Program-made: the position numbers and the translations under genes
In this document: positions 8,601 through 16,714 of the stretch, piece by piece
Layout: each line of letters starts with the position of its first letter
How positions within the stretch are numbered: position 1 is the first letter of the stretch
Notes under the pieces: model-generated
The model's input: the letters and a program-made list of their open reading frames with translations, nothing else
Told to the model about the DNA's origin: nothing
Databases searched by the model: none
Source of the DNA: Marinobacter vinifirmus
Lineage (GTDB): Bacteria > Pseudomonadota > Gammaproteobacteria > Pseudomonadales > Oleiphilaceae
Assembly: GCF_002258215.1 (NCBI RefSeq)
Contig: NZ_NEFY01000008.1
Location: 1 to 64,000, forward strand
Direction of reading: 5' to 3'
Length of the DNA stretch: 64,000 bases

Positions 8601-8732
8601 CAGCTGTCCAGCGCCATTGCCGGTGGCCTGGCCTTTGCCACCTTCCTGACCCTGCTGCTGACACCGGCCTTGCTGGTGCTGGGCGACAAGGCCGGTGAGC
8701 GGTTCCGGGCACTGATTGGCCGGAGGCAGTGA
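5655..8732 (+). CDS. RND efflux pump permease (AcrB/HAE-like)
   Basis: Inner-membrane proton-driven exporter of the AcrB superfamily, 1025 residues and full length. TM1 is at about 15-33, the first porter loop follows, TM2-6 at about 335-470, then the second half repeats the plan with TM8-12 at about 845-1010. Two relay positions differ from AcrB: the TM4 Asp-Asp pair is LVDG (Asp398, Gly399), and the TM10 lysine is replaced by asparagine (NNN at 910-912). These changes may typify a subfamily with a modified proton path. It is co-transcribed with the adaptor (5-base gap) and overlaps the next gene's start by one base. Substrates cannot be told from sequence. Confidence 0.92.
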   Translation: MRALISAAMDRSRTTLLTFLFLLLGGMAAYQAIPKESNPDVTIPMIYVSMTLDGISPEDAERLLVRPMEQELRALEGIKEMRSTSAEGHASVMLEFDAGFDPDKALQDVREKVDTARSKLPQEADEPRVHEINVSLFPVLSIGLSGPLSERELITIARRLQDAIEAIPDVLEVEIGGDREDLLEIVVDAQVLESYGIDFDQLAQLVTRNNQLVAAGSLDTGNGRMALKVPGVIENIEDVMSMPVKVDGDTVVTFGDIAMLQRTFKDPTGFARINGEPALVLEVSKRSGANIIETIEQIRTLIADARPRLPETLEIRYIMDQSEEVRDILSDLLNNVLTAIVLVIIVVIAAMGPRSALLVGLTIPGAFLTGILVIWGMGLTLNIVVLFSLILVAGMLVDGAIVVSELADRNLSDGQTVKQAWVEAASRMAWPVIASTATTLAVFVPLLFWPGVVGEFMKFLPMTVLICLIASLAMALVFLPVLGGVSGGKRSHHDPEESRFVQGYRKVLATLLKRPGLTLLGSLVLIILIYAAYGRFNHGVEFFPSVEPDSAQVQVRARGDLSIRERDAIVREVEQRLQNMPEVKALYARSMLSTSTQMAPDVIGVLQFQFNDWFTRRTATEILEDFRERTADIPGVELEFRKQEGGPAEGKPVELLVSSMNSGDLDGYVDQIQQQMRAQGGFVDIEDDRSLPGIEWRLKVDREAAARFGTDVLSIGSAVRLVTNGLILATYRPEDVRDEVDIAVRVPNNWRELEQLQRQTINTPRGQVALSEFVTLEPGDKTGTIVRVDGQRTVTIKSDVAPGQRMDELLRTLQAEMPEPPEGVTVRFAGENEDQQQAANFLVAAFLVAVGLMLLILVTQFNSLYQTFLILSAIVLSTAGVLLGLLFNGQPFGVVMVGMGIIALAGIVVNNNIILIDTYNQMKQEGKAAYDAALETGCLRFRPVLLTAITTILGLMPMVLGINVDLLSPSLGLGAPSTQWWTQLSSAIAGGLAFATFLTLLLTPALLVLGDKAGERFRALIGRRQ

Positions 8733-9469
8733 TGGATTACCAGAACAATCCGCTTATGGAAATCTACCGGGACCCGTGGCTGCTGGCAGTCCACAAACCC
8801 GCCGGCCTGCTGGTACACCGCAGCCCGATTGACAAGCATGAAACCGAGTTTGCCCTGCAGTACGCCCGGGCCCTGAACGGCGGCGAGCACGTGTACCCGG
8901 TGCACCGGCTGGACCGGCCCACCTCCGGTGTGTTGCTGTTTGCCCGGGACCCGGACACCGCCAGGACAGTCGGCCAGGCCATGATGGCGGGTGAGGTGAG
9001 CAAAACCTACCTCGCGGTAGTTCGGGGCTGGGCGCCGGAATCTGGCACCATTGATCACCCGCTGAAGGACGAGCCGGAAGACCGGCGTTTGCGCGGAACC
9101 GAGCAGCCGGTAAGGGAAGCGCTTACGCATTATCGCCGGCTGGCGACCACCGAAATCCCGGTGGAAATCGAACGCTATCCCACCAGCCGCTACAGCCTGG
9201 TAGAGCTGTATCCGAAAACCGGGCGCAAACACCAGTTGCGGCGCCATATGAAGCACATTAACCACCCCATTATCGGCGATGCCAACCACGGCCGCGGCCG
9301 GCATAACCGGTATTTTGCCGAGCGCTTCGGGCAGGGGCGGCTGATGCTGGCAGCGACAGAGTTGGTGTTAACGCATCCGGTAACCGGCGAGGAGCTGGCT
9401 CTGAAAGCTCCGCCGGAGCAGAGTTTCATGGATGTTCTGTCCATCTTTCCGTCGCCGGGTGCCGGCTAA
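8732..9469 (+). CDS. truC: TruC-like tRNA pseudouridine synthase
   Basis: RluA-family pseudouridine synthase, 245 residues, resembling TruC, which modifies U65 of some tRNAs. The catalytic motif HRLDRPTSG is intact with the conserved Asp. The protein lacks an N-terminal S4 domain, as in TruC. Further family blocks are YLAVVRGW and ELYPKTGRKHQLRRHMKHINHPIIGD. ATG 8732 is preceded by GGAGG five bases away and overlaps the pump's TGA; an in-frame GTG at 8729 is possible but less likely. Its position in the efflux operon is probably incidental translational coupling. It could instead be an RluA relative with another rRNA or tRNA target. Confidence 0.85.
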   Translation: MDYQNNPLMEIYRDPWLLAVHKPAGLLVHRSPIDKHETEFALQYARALNGGEHVYPVHRLDRPTSGVLLFARDPDTARTVGQAMMAGEVSKTYLAVVRGWAPESGTIDHPLKDEPEDRRLRGTEQPVREALTHYRRLATTEIPVEIERYPTSRYSLVELYPKTGRKHQLRRHMKHINHPIIGDANHGRGRHNRYFAERFGQGRLMLAATELVLTHPVTGEELALKAPPEQSFMDVLSIFPSPGAG

Positions 9470-9622
9470 ACGCCCCTGCCTGTCACTCTTTGATGTGATT
9501 TGTGTATCTTTTTATATCGTTTTGCTTCGATTGGTTGGGATCGGCGGAAACACAGAACCCTTTGGTGCATACTCGAAAATAAGCTTATAACCGAATAATA
9601 AAGCTCGTTATCGAGGCTTCCC

Positions 9623-11500
9623 GTGCCCAGATTCTGTTTTGTCCTTGCGTTCATTACCGGTCTGTTGCTGCCTGCGCTGGTCCAGGCGGAGACCGCCGTT
9701 TGGAGCGAGCAGTCCGAGCGGCTGGAGTTGTCCCGGTTCGTGGATTACCGTGTTGAATCCAGCCCTATCTCGTTTTCCCAGGTGCAGGCGTTGCCGGAGT
9801 CCGAGTGGCAACAGAACGGCAGTGACAGTGTCAGCCTGGGTTATGGCGGCGATGTTTACTGGTTCCGCGTCAGTTTACGAAATGCCCGGGCGGCCGAGGC
9901 CCTGACCTTCCTGGAAATCAGTTATCCGGTGCTGGACCATATCGAACTCTATCGTGCCTCGGCAGCTAACCCGGAGCAGCCACTCGTTCTGGGCGATAAA
10001 CAACCTTTCCACGAGCGCCCCATTCACCATCGGAATTTTGTGGTGCCTATCGCCATAGCGCCGGATACCACGGAAACCCTTTACCTGAGAGTTGAAACTA
10101 CCAGCTCCATGCAGGTGCCCCTGACCCTCTGGGACCAGGATGCCTTCTATGAGGCAGAACAGTCCCGCAGTATGTTCGAAGGGGTCTATTACGGCATTGT
10201 CCTGGTGATGATCCTGTACAACCTGTTTGTGTACATGGCGGTCCGGGAGCGCAGTTTTCTCTATTACGTGGGCTACATCAGCAGTATGCCGTTGTTCCTC
10301 GCCAGCCTGCACGGGGTGGCGTTCCAGTACCTGTGGCCGGAGGCCACCTGGTGGAACGACCAGTCCATCATCGTGTTCCTCAACCTGGTGGTGTTGTTTG
10401 GCGGGGTGTTCAGCATCCGCTTTATCAGCGTGACCCGGCAAAACCATCCTTACCTGAACCGCTGGACCATGGCCATGGTTATGACCGCCGGCCTGCTGGC
10501 GCTGGCCGGGCTGTTTGTGCCTTATGAGCACATGATACTGCCTACCATCCTGGCGGCCTTTGTGGGGTGTTCCACCATGCTGATGCTCAGTGTGGTGCGC
10601 TGGATAAAGCGCGATCCAGCCGCCCGCTATTACACCGTGGCCTGGGTGTTCATGCTGTTCGGCGGCATTGTTCTGGCGCTCAGTAAATTCACCGTATTGC
10701 CCCGAAACCTGGTCACGGAAAATGCCACCCAGGTGGGTTCGGCCCTGGGGGTTATCCTGCTGTCTGTTGCGCTGGCTGACCGCATCAACCGGGAAAAGAA
10801 ACGGGCCTTCGCCGCGCAGCAGCGCCTGCTGGCCGAGGAGCGAAAAGCCCGCATGGCCCAGGAAGACTCATTGCGCGCCCAGCAGGAAGCCAACACCATG
10901 CTGGAACAGCGGGTGCAGGAGCGCACCCGTGACCTTGAGGCCGTTAACCTCAAGTTGCTGGAGCTGAACGCCAGGGATCCGCTGACCGGCCTGAAGAACC
11001 GTGGTCACTTTGATGAGGTCTTCCAGCAGGATGTGGTGCGGGCCTATCGTTTCCAGCAGCCGTTGTCTCTGCTGGTGGTGGATATCGACCACTTCAAGTC
11101 TTTCAACGACACCTACGGCCACCTGGTGGGGGACGACTGCCTGCGGATGGTCGCCGAGTGCATAGGCCGGCACATTACCCGTCCCCAGGATATGGCGGCC
11201 CGCTACGGTGGTGAAGAGTTTGTGGTGCTGTTGCCGGATACTCCGGAGGAGGGCGCCCTCCGGGTGGCCGAGCGCATACGGAATGAAATCGAATCAACCG
11301 GGTTCCGGGTATCCGGCGAAGTTCTGCGGGTAACGGTCAGCATTGGCGTATGCAGTGCCACGCCAGCGCGGGCCGACGCCACCAAGGAAATCTTTACCTG
11401 CGCGGATGATGCCCTGTACCAGGCCAAGAATCTGGGCCGGAACCGTGTGGCTTCAGACCCGCACAAGTGTCAGAGCATTTCGGCAACTGCGTTGTCGTAG
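9623..11500 (+). CDS. 7TM-DISM diguanylate cyclase
   Basis: Membrane receptor that probably makes cyclic di-GMP in response to a periplasmic ligand. 625 residues: signal peptide (1-22), a periplasmic DISM-type sugar-binding-like domain (about 35-170), seven membrane helices (about 185-390), a coiled coil (about 395-440) and a GGDEF domain. The active-site loop is GGEEF, and the product-inhibition site RPQD sits five residues before it, so the cyclase should be active and feedback-inhibited. Translation starts at GTG 9623, with GAGG 6-7 bases upstream. Its 3' end overlaps the convergent amidase gene by 31 bases. The ligand is unknown. Confidence 0.9.
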   Translation: MPRFCFVLAFITGLLLPALVQAETAVWSEQSERLELSRFVDYRVESSPISFSQVQALPESEWQQNGSDSVSLGYGGDVYWFRVSLRNARAAEALTFLEISYPVLDHIELYRASAANPEQPLVLGDKQPFHERPIHHRNFVVPIAIAPDTTETLYLRVETTSSMQVPLTLWDQDAFYEAEQSRSMFEGVYYGIVLVMILYNLFVYMAVRERSFLYYVGYISSMPLFLASLHGVAFQYLWPEATWWNDQSIIVFLNLVVLFGGVFSIRFISVTRQNHPYLNRWTMAMVMTAGLLALAGLFVPYEHMILPTILAAFVGCSTMLMLSVVRWIKRDPAARYYTVAWVFMLFGGIVLALSKFTVLPRNLVTENATQVGSALGVILLSVALADRINREKKRAFAAQQRLLAEERKARMAQEDSLRAQQEANTMLEQRVQERTRDLEAVNLKLLELNARDPLTGLKNRGHFDEVFQQDVVRAYRFQQPLSLLVVDIDHFKSFNDTYGHLVGDDCLRMVAECIGRHITRPQDMAARYGGEEFVVLLPDTPEEGALRVAERIRNEIESTGFRVSGEVLRVTVSIGVCSATPARADATKEIFTCADDALYQAKNLGRNRVASDPHKCQSISATALS

Positions 11501-12936
11501 GCTGTTGCCGAGAACCGCGTAATCTGTGGCCAGGGCTGCTCCGCTTCCAGCAGGTAGGCAAGTTCAAGCAGGGTGCGTTCATCCCCGTGGCGGGCCATGA
11601 ACTGCACCGAAACCGGCAGGTTGTGTTCGGTCAGTGCCATGGGTACCGAGATCGCCGGAGCGCCTGTGGCGTTGGCCAGCGGGGTGAAGTTTACATAGCT
11701 GTTCAGCCGCTCGAACAGCAGGTCAAACGGCACCGTGGGGCTCAGATGGCCCAGTGGTGGGGTGGTCTGGCCCAGCACCGGCGTCAGTACCGCATCGTAG
11801 TTGGTCATGTGTTGGGCGTAGTCGTTCCATGAACGCTTCAGGCGCCAGATAACCGCAGGCAGGCGCCAGAAATGCTTCCGGAACATGGCATCCAGGCCAT
11901 TGGTGAGGCCATCGGTTTTACGCTTGTCGAAATCCGGGTGCATCAGCTTGTGGCCCCGGGCTTTTACGCCGAAAGCCAGCATGGCCCAGTACAAGGCAAA
12001 GTCCTGTGGGAAAGATTTATTGATGGGCACCGCCATGGGTTCGACCACATGCCCAAGCTTTTCCAGCAGGCGGGCGGTGTTCTCCACAGTGCTTCGGGTA
12101 ACCGGGTCCGTCGGGTGGCCATTCACTGAATCCAGCACCAGGCCAATGCGCAGTTGCCGGCCGGAGGGCCCGTGCACATGGCCGATTTGCTGCAACTTGC
12201 GATTGCGGAAGTAGTCTTCGGCATGGCCCAGGAAACCTGCGGTGTCCCGAACCGAGCGGGTAACCACGCCATCACTGACGATGTTGACCGGAAGATCCCT
12301 GGCAGCATCGTTATCCACCACCCGGCCCCGGGTGGGTTTCAAACCGACCAGTCCACAACAGGCCGCCGGGATGCGAATGGAGCCGCCGCCATCGTTGGCG
12401 TGGGCCACCGGTACCACCCCGGCTGCCACCAGCGCCGCAGCGCCACCGGAAGATGCGCCGGAGGAATAGGCCGGATTCCATGGGTTGCGGGTAGGCTCGG
12501 CGTGGGTCGGCTCTGTGGTGGCGTTAAAGCCGAACTCCGGCAGGGTGCTTTTGCCCAGGTTCAGGTAACCCTGGGCCAGCATCTGCCGGGCGAAGGCGCC
12601 GGTAGCTCTGGCAACATTGGCGGGCACCGCTGCAGTGCCATGGCCGGTGGGTAGGCCGGCGACATCGGTGTTGTCTTTGATAAACATGGGCACGCCGGCG
12701 AAGGGGGCGTCCGGGTCGGGCAGGCTGGCGGCCTGCTTCAGGGCCTGCTCGTAGTTCTCTGCCACCACACCGTTCAGAACGGGCTGTGCCAGCCTTGCCC
12801 TTTGTACCGCTGCCCGGGCTACGTCTTCCGCTGAAACTTCGCCGCTGCGGATGCGGGCGGCAAGCTCCGTGGCATCAGACTCGCCCACCGCATCATCTCG
12901 AAAACAGTGGAAAGGGGAAGAAGACGTGTGGGGCAT
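11470..12936 (-). CDS. amidase signature family hydrolase
   Basis: Hydrolyses a carbon-nitrogen amide bond using the Ser-cisSer-Lys triad of the amidase signature family. In this 488-residue protein the triad can be placed at Lys87 (FIKDNT), a Ser of the GASSGG segment (162-163) and the Ser of GGGSIRIPA (about 186). Length and layout resemble stand-alone amidases rather than GatA, as no GatB or GatC is nearby. No signal peptide is seen, so it is probably cytoplasmic. Substrate cannot be assigned. It is convergent with, and overlaps by 31 bases, the diguanylate cyclase gene; the TerB/DnaJ gene lies 73 bases upstream on the same strand. Confidence 0.88.
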   Translation of the reverse strand: MPHTSSSPFHCFRDDAVGESDATELAARIRSGEVSAEDVARAAVQRARLAQPVLNGVVAENYEQALKQAASLPDPDAPFAGVPMFIKDNTDVAGLPTGHGTAAVPANVARATGAFARQMLAQGYLNLGKSTLPEFGFNATTEPTHAEPTRNPWNPAYSSGASSGGAAALVAAGVVPVAHANDGGGSIRIPAACCGLVGLKPTRGRVVDNDAARDLPVNIVSDGVVTRSVRDTAGFLGHAEDYFRNRKLQQIGHVHGPSGRQLRIGLVLDSVNGHPTDPVTRSTVENTARLLEKLGHVVEPMAVPINKSFPQDFALYWAMLAFGVKARGHKLMHPDFDKRKTDGLTNGLDAMFRKHFWRLPAVIWRLKRSWNDYAQHMTNYDAVLTPVLGQTTPPLGHLSPTVPFDLLFERLNSYVNFTPLANATGAPAISVPMALTEHNLPVSVQFMARHGDERTLLELAYLLEAEQPWPQITRFSATAYDNAVAEML

Positions 12937-13009
12937 GGTTCACTCCGAGCTTGTTGTTTGCCCTGAACCATACCGCACCTTCAAATGTGACGATATGTCA
13001 TTTCGGGTA

Positions 13010-13792
13010 TTAGCCGTTCCGGCTGCGGGCCGCCTTTACCACATCGTAGGCGTGGCTGATCTCCCGGGTACGCTCTTCGGCCATTTCCCGCATGCTTTCC
13101 GGCATGCCCCGGCCGGCCAGTTTGTCCGGATGGTTTTCGCTCATCAGCTTCCGGTAGGCCCGTTTCAGTTCGGCGTCAGACACCGAGGGTGACACCCCCA
13201 GCACCTTGTAGGCATCGTCCAGCTGCTGGCTTGTGGAATAGTTGGACGCACCGCCCGCCTGGCCGGCATGGGCGCCCCGCAACATGGCTTCCAGCTGGTC
13301 TACCTGGCTTTCCGGCAAGCCCAGTTTGCGGGCAATGTGTACCAGCATTTCGTGTTCGGCCGGGTGCACCACGCCATCGGCGGCCACGGCAGAAACCTGA
13401 ACCTGCAGAAACATCTGCAGGAAGGCGGGCTGCCGGCCGGTGCTCCGCAGGAACCGGTCCAGCTCGGCATCCAGGTCGAAATCCTCCGACTTGCCCCGGT
13501 TAAAGGCTTCCTTTGCCAAGGCTCTCTGGGCTTCGTTGAGACGGAACCGGGCGAACATGGTCTCGGCCATGCGGATTTCATCCCGGGTGACCACGCCATC
13601 TGCCTTGCACAGGGCGCCCATCACCGCGAACATGGATTCGATAAAGCCGGACTGAAGGTTCTGAAGCTTGCCGATCAGGCGCTTTTTCATGCGCTGGAAC
13701 AGGAAGGCACCGATGGCAGCCCCCACCAGAAATCCCGGAAAACGGCCAAAGGCATAACCGATCAGGCCACCAAAGATAATTGCAAACAGCAT
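13010..13792 (-). CDS. djlA: DjlA-like TerB/J-domain membrane co-chaperone
   Basis: Membrane-anchored J-protein that should stimulate DnaK at the inner membrane. 260 residues: an N-terminal glycine-rich membrane segment (about 1-28, with repeated G-x3-G spacing as in DjlA), a TerB-like helical domain (about 45-150) and a C-terminal J domain (about 190-258) with the essential HPD motif in SENHPDKL. This domain order is that of DjlA. The symbol is used for family resemblance; the exact client is unknown. It lies 50 bases downstream of the HD-GYP gene on the same strand. Confidence 0.85.
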   Translation of the reverse strand: MLFAIIFGGLIGYAFGRFPGFLVGAAIGAFLFQRMKKRLIGKLQNLQSGFIESMFAVMGALCKADGVVTRDEIRMAETMFARFRLNEAQRALAKEAFNRGKSEDFDLDAELDRFLRSTGRQPAFLQMFLQVQVSAVAADGVVHPAEHEMLVHIARKLGLPESQVDQLEAMLRGAHAGQAGGASNYSTSQQLDDAYKVLGVSPSVSDAELKRAYRKLMSENHPDKLAGRGMPESMREMAEERTREISHAYDVVKAARSRNG

Positions 13793-13842
13793 TCAGAGTT
13801 CCTTCGCTAGTAAATCAGTCCGTAGAATATACGGGTTTTTGG

Positions 13843-16644
13843 TCAAGGCTTCATGAACAGGCTTTCATCCACGGTATCGACCTGGTCGGAATGCAGGTGC
13901 TGCTCGGCATAGTCACGCCATACGCCGGAGCTTACAAACAGCCGGAAAACCTCGCCATCCAGGTGCCCGTTTTCAACCATGCCGGCCATAATGGTCAGGG
14001 ATTCCGACAGGGTTTTACCCCGCTTGTAGGGACGATCCGAGGCGGTCAGGGCTTCGAACACATCGGCAACGGCCATGATTTTTTCCGGAACGCCCATGTC
14101 ATCGCCGGTCAGGCGGCAGGGGTAGCCGTTGCCGTCGGTCCGCTCATGGTGGGTGCCCGCCAGTCGCGGTACCCTGGCCAGGCGGTCGGGCAGGGGCAGG
14201 GCATCGAGCATGCAGATGGTTTGCACAATGTGCTCGTTGATCTTGAAGCGCTCTTCCTCGGTCAGGGTGCCGTAACGCACCGTCAGGTTATGCAGCTCGC
14301 CCTGGTTATAGGCGTATTCCGGCAACGACATATCGAAGCCCCAGCGGTTTTCCGGGTCATCTTTGCGCACCGGTGGCACATGCTCACCCCAGGCTCTCAG
14401 GTGGCCGGGTTTGTCGGCCAGCAGTGTTTCGGTGGCAGGCAGCGGGGGCTCCGGATGGCCTTTCAAGGCCTGTTGCTCTTCCTCTGACAGCCCCAGCCGG
14501 TCACTGAAATGGCGGGTCCAGGTTTGCCCGGCAATGGCGTGGATGCGTTCGATGTCAGCATCCTCCATGCTCTCGCTGCCCTGATTAACGGCGGCCAGAA
14601 AGCGGAAGTCCTCCTGCAGGCGGGTTTGGACGTCGGCTTTGTCTTGCCGCGCTTGGTCCGGATCCCCACCGGCCAGGATGGCCTTCAGGCAGGTGATTTC
14701 GGCATCCCGGTGCAGCACTTCAAACCGGGTGCGGATTTCATGGATGCGGTTGTAGATGGTCTCCAGTTTCACTGCTTTGTCGACTACGTATTCCGGGCTG
14801 GTGATCTTGCCGCAATCGTGCAGCCAGGCCGCCAGGTGGAATTCGTAGTGCTCGTCTTCCGTCATGCCGAAGCTGGCGAAGGCGCCTTCGGAACTCTGCT
14901 CCGCCTGTTCAACCAGCATCTGCGCCAGTTTGGGAACCCGCTCGCAATGGCCGCCAGTGTAGGGTGACTTGGCATCAATGGCGTTTGCTACCAGCCGGAT
15001 AATGCCGTCCAGCAGGGCCTGCTGGCTTTCGATCAGTTCCCGGGTTTCGATGGCAACCGCGGCAGAGCCGGCAATCTCATCAACAAAGGTAATCAGGTCA
15101 TCACTCAGGTTGGTTTGGTCACCGTTTTCGATCTCGATAACCAGCACACCGATCAGTTTACTGCGGCGGTTCCTGAGTACCGCAAACACCGGGTGCCCGG
15201 CAATGTATCGGCGAAGCTCCTGAATAACGTCGTAGTCGCTGGCGTCCGGGGCGACCGGGTTTACAGCCTGTGGCAACTCCAGCCCCCGGTTAACAGACAG
15301 TTCCAGTTTTTGCTCGCGACTGTTGAACAGATACACCGCACCCCGTTCCTGCCCGACGATGCTCACAAGCTGTTCGAGGATGTCGTTTAGCAACTGTTTG
15401 AGATCCTGGCCCCGGTTCAGCACGGTCGAGATACTCTGGAAGCTTCGAATGGTGTGGGCCATATCGTCCAGCGCGATGCTCAGCTCGGAGGCTTCGCGAA
15501 TGTGGGAGGTCGACCGCATCGGCGTATCAAACCGGAACCTGGACAGCCGGCTGACCTGCCCGGTCAGCAGTTCAAGAGGTTTACCGACCTGCCTGCCCAG
15601 TACCCAGCCTGCCAGCAGTAACAGCAGGGCGATGGCCCCGGCGATCAGGGTTTGCCGGGTGAGGGCGGCCCAGACATCGGCCAGTAACTCGTTGGAGGGT
15701 ATGGCGACAACAATGGACAATTCCTCGCCGGGCAGAGACTCAAGGGGTTCACTGATGCCGTACCAGCTTCGCCCGTCGCGGGTGAACTGGCTGATGCCGC
15801 TATGGCTTTCCGGTTGCAGGGCCTGGAGTACTACCTCGCCTGGCTCACTATCCTGTGACGAGCCGGCCAGCAGCTGGCCCGAGGCGTTCAGGATGGCAAT
15901 GCGGCTGCCGGGGGTTTGTTTCAGCTCCGCCAGCTGGGCACCAAGGTCGGTGACCGTGACATCAATGCCCAGAACGGTTCCTGCCTTTTCGCTGGCACGC
16001 TGCGACAGGGTGATGCCGGTTTCCTGGGTGGTAAAAAACACATAGGGCGCAGATAACGTCAGGGCGCCTGATTCCCGGGCGGCCTGGTACCAGGGCCTTT
16101 CGCGCGGATCAAAGTTGTAACTGGCCAGGTCCCTTTGCTCAAGCAGATTCAGGTTGTGGTCATAGAAATGCCAGCGGCCTTGGTGATCGTTGCCGGTGCG
16201 AACCAGGCTTTGCAGCAGGTAATGACTGTTGGCCGGTGCATCCGGAAACTGCCTGGCGCTCGAATTCTGCAATTTCCGGAACAGGAAAAAGTCGCCGTTT
16301 TCATAGCCCGCGTATACGGCACTGACAATCTCGCTGCTGGCCAGGATGTCGGCCACAACCGGCAGGCGGTCCAGGCGTTGTTCCAGGGTATCGGCTTCGG
16401 TGAGTGGGTCGTGCCGGAGCACCGCAAGGGCGGTGGACGGGGGTTGGGTAATGGCCTGAATCCGGTCATCCACACTGATCGCCAGCTGCCGGGCGGTGGC
16501 CGTGGCTGCGGTGACCTTGGCTTGCTCCATGCCACGGAAACTCTGGCCCACCAGAACGATGGTCAGAATCAACATGCCCAGGGTAACTGCGGAGGCAATC
16601 AAAAAAGCCAGTGAAACCTGGGCGAGTTGACGGTGTTGCTGCAT
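13843..16644 (-). CDS. dCache-HAMP-GAF-HD-GYP phosphodiesterase
   Basis: Probable cyclic di-GMP phosphodiesterase and sensor, 933 residues. Order: TM helix (about 10-33), large periplasmic Cache-type sensor domain, second TM (about 330-350), HAMP (about 350-405), GAF-like domain (about 420-545) and HD-GYP. The catalytic motifs LHDCGKI (about 609) and HHERTDGNGYP (about 830) are both intact. They are about 220 residues apart, far more than the roughly 60 in typical HD-GYP proteins, so about 150 residues are inserted within the catalytic domain. The downstream block MAVADVFEALTASDRPYK is conserved. It faces the MgtC-like gene and precedes djlA on the same strand. Confidence 0.9.
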   Translation of the reverse strand: MQQHRQLAQVSLAFLIASAVTLGMLILTIVLVGQSFRGMEQAKVTAATATARQLAISVDDRIQAITQPPSTALAVLRHDPLTEADTLEQRLDRLPVVADILASSEIVSAVYAGYENGDFFLFRKLQNSSARQFPDAPANSHYLLQSLVRTGNDHQGRWHFYDHNLNLLEQRDLASYNFDPRERPWYQAARESGALTLSAPYVFFTTQETGITLSQRASEKAGTVLGIDVTVTDLGAQLAELKQTPGSRIAILNASGQLLAGSSQDSEPGEVVLQALQPESHSGISQFTRDGRSWYGISEPLESLPGEELSIVVAIPSNELLADVWAALTRQTLIAGAIALLLLLAGWVLGRQVGKPLELLTGQVSRLSRFRFDTPMRSTSHIREASELSIALDDMAHTIRSFQSISTVLNRGQDLKQLLNDILEQLVSIVGQERGAVYLFNSREQKLELSVNRGLELPQAVNPVAPDASDYDVIQELRRYIAGHPVFAVLRNRRSKLIGVLVIEIENGDQTNLSDDLITFVDEIAGSAAVAIETRELIESQQALLDGIIRLVANAIDAKSPYTGGHCERVPKLAQMLVEQAEQSSEGAFASFGMTEDEHYEFHLAAWLHDCGKITSPEYVVDKAVKLETIYNRIHEIRTRFEVLHRDAEITCLKAILAGGDPDQARQDKADVQTRLQEDFRFLAAVNQGSESMEDADIERIHAIAGQTWTRHFSDRLGLSEEEQQALKGHPEPPLPATETLLADKPGHLRAWGEHVPPVRKDDPENRWGFDMSLPEYAYNQGELHNLTVRYGTLTEEERFKINEHIVQTICMLDALPLPDRLARVPRLAGTHHERTDGNGYPCRLTGDDMGVPEKIMAVADVFEALTASDRPYKRGKTLSESLTIMAGMVENGHLDGEVFRLFVSSGVWRDYAEQHLHSDQVDTVDESLFMKP

Positions 16645-16714
16645 GGAGAGCCCTTGAAGGAAATGGAAGCCTACCGTCAGTTTAGACGCTTGCGCTGAAA
16701 ATTCAGGCAGTTAG

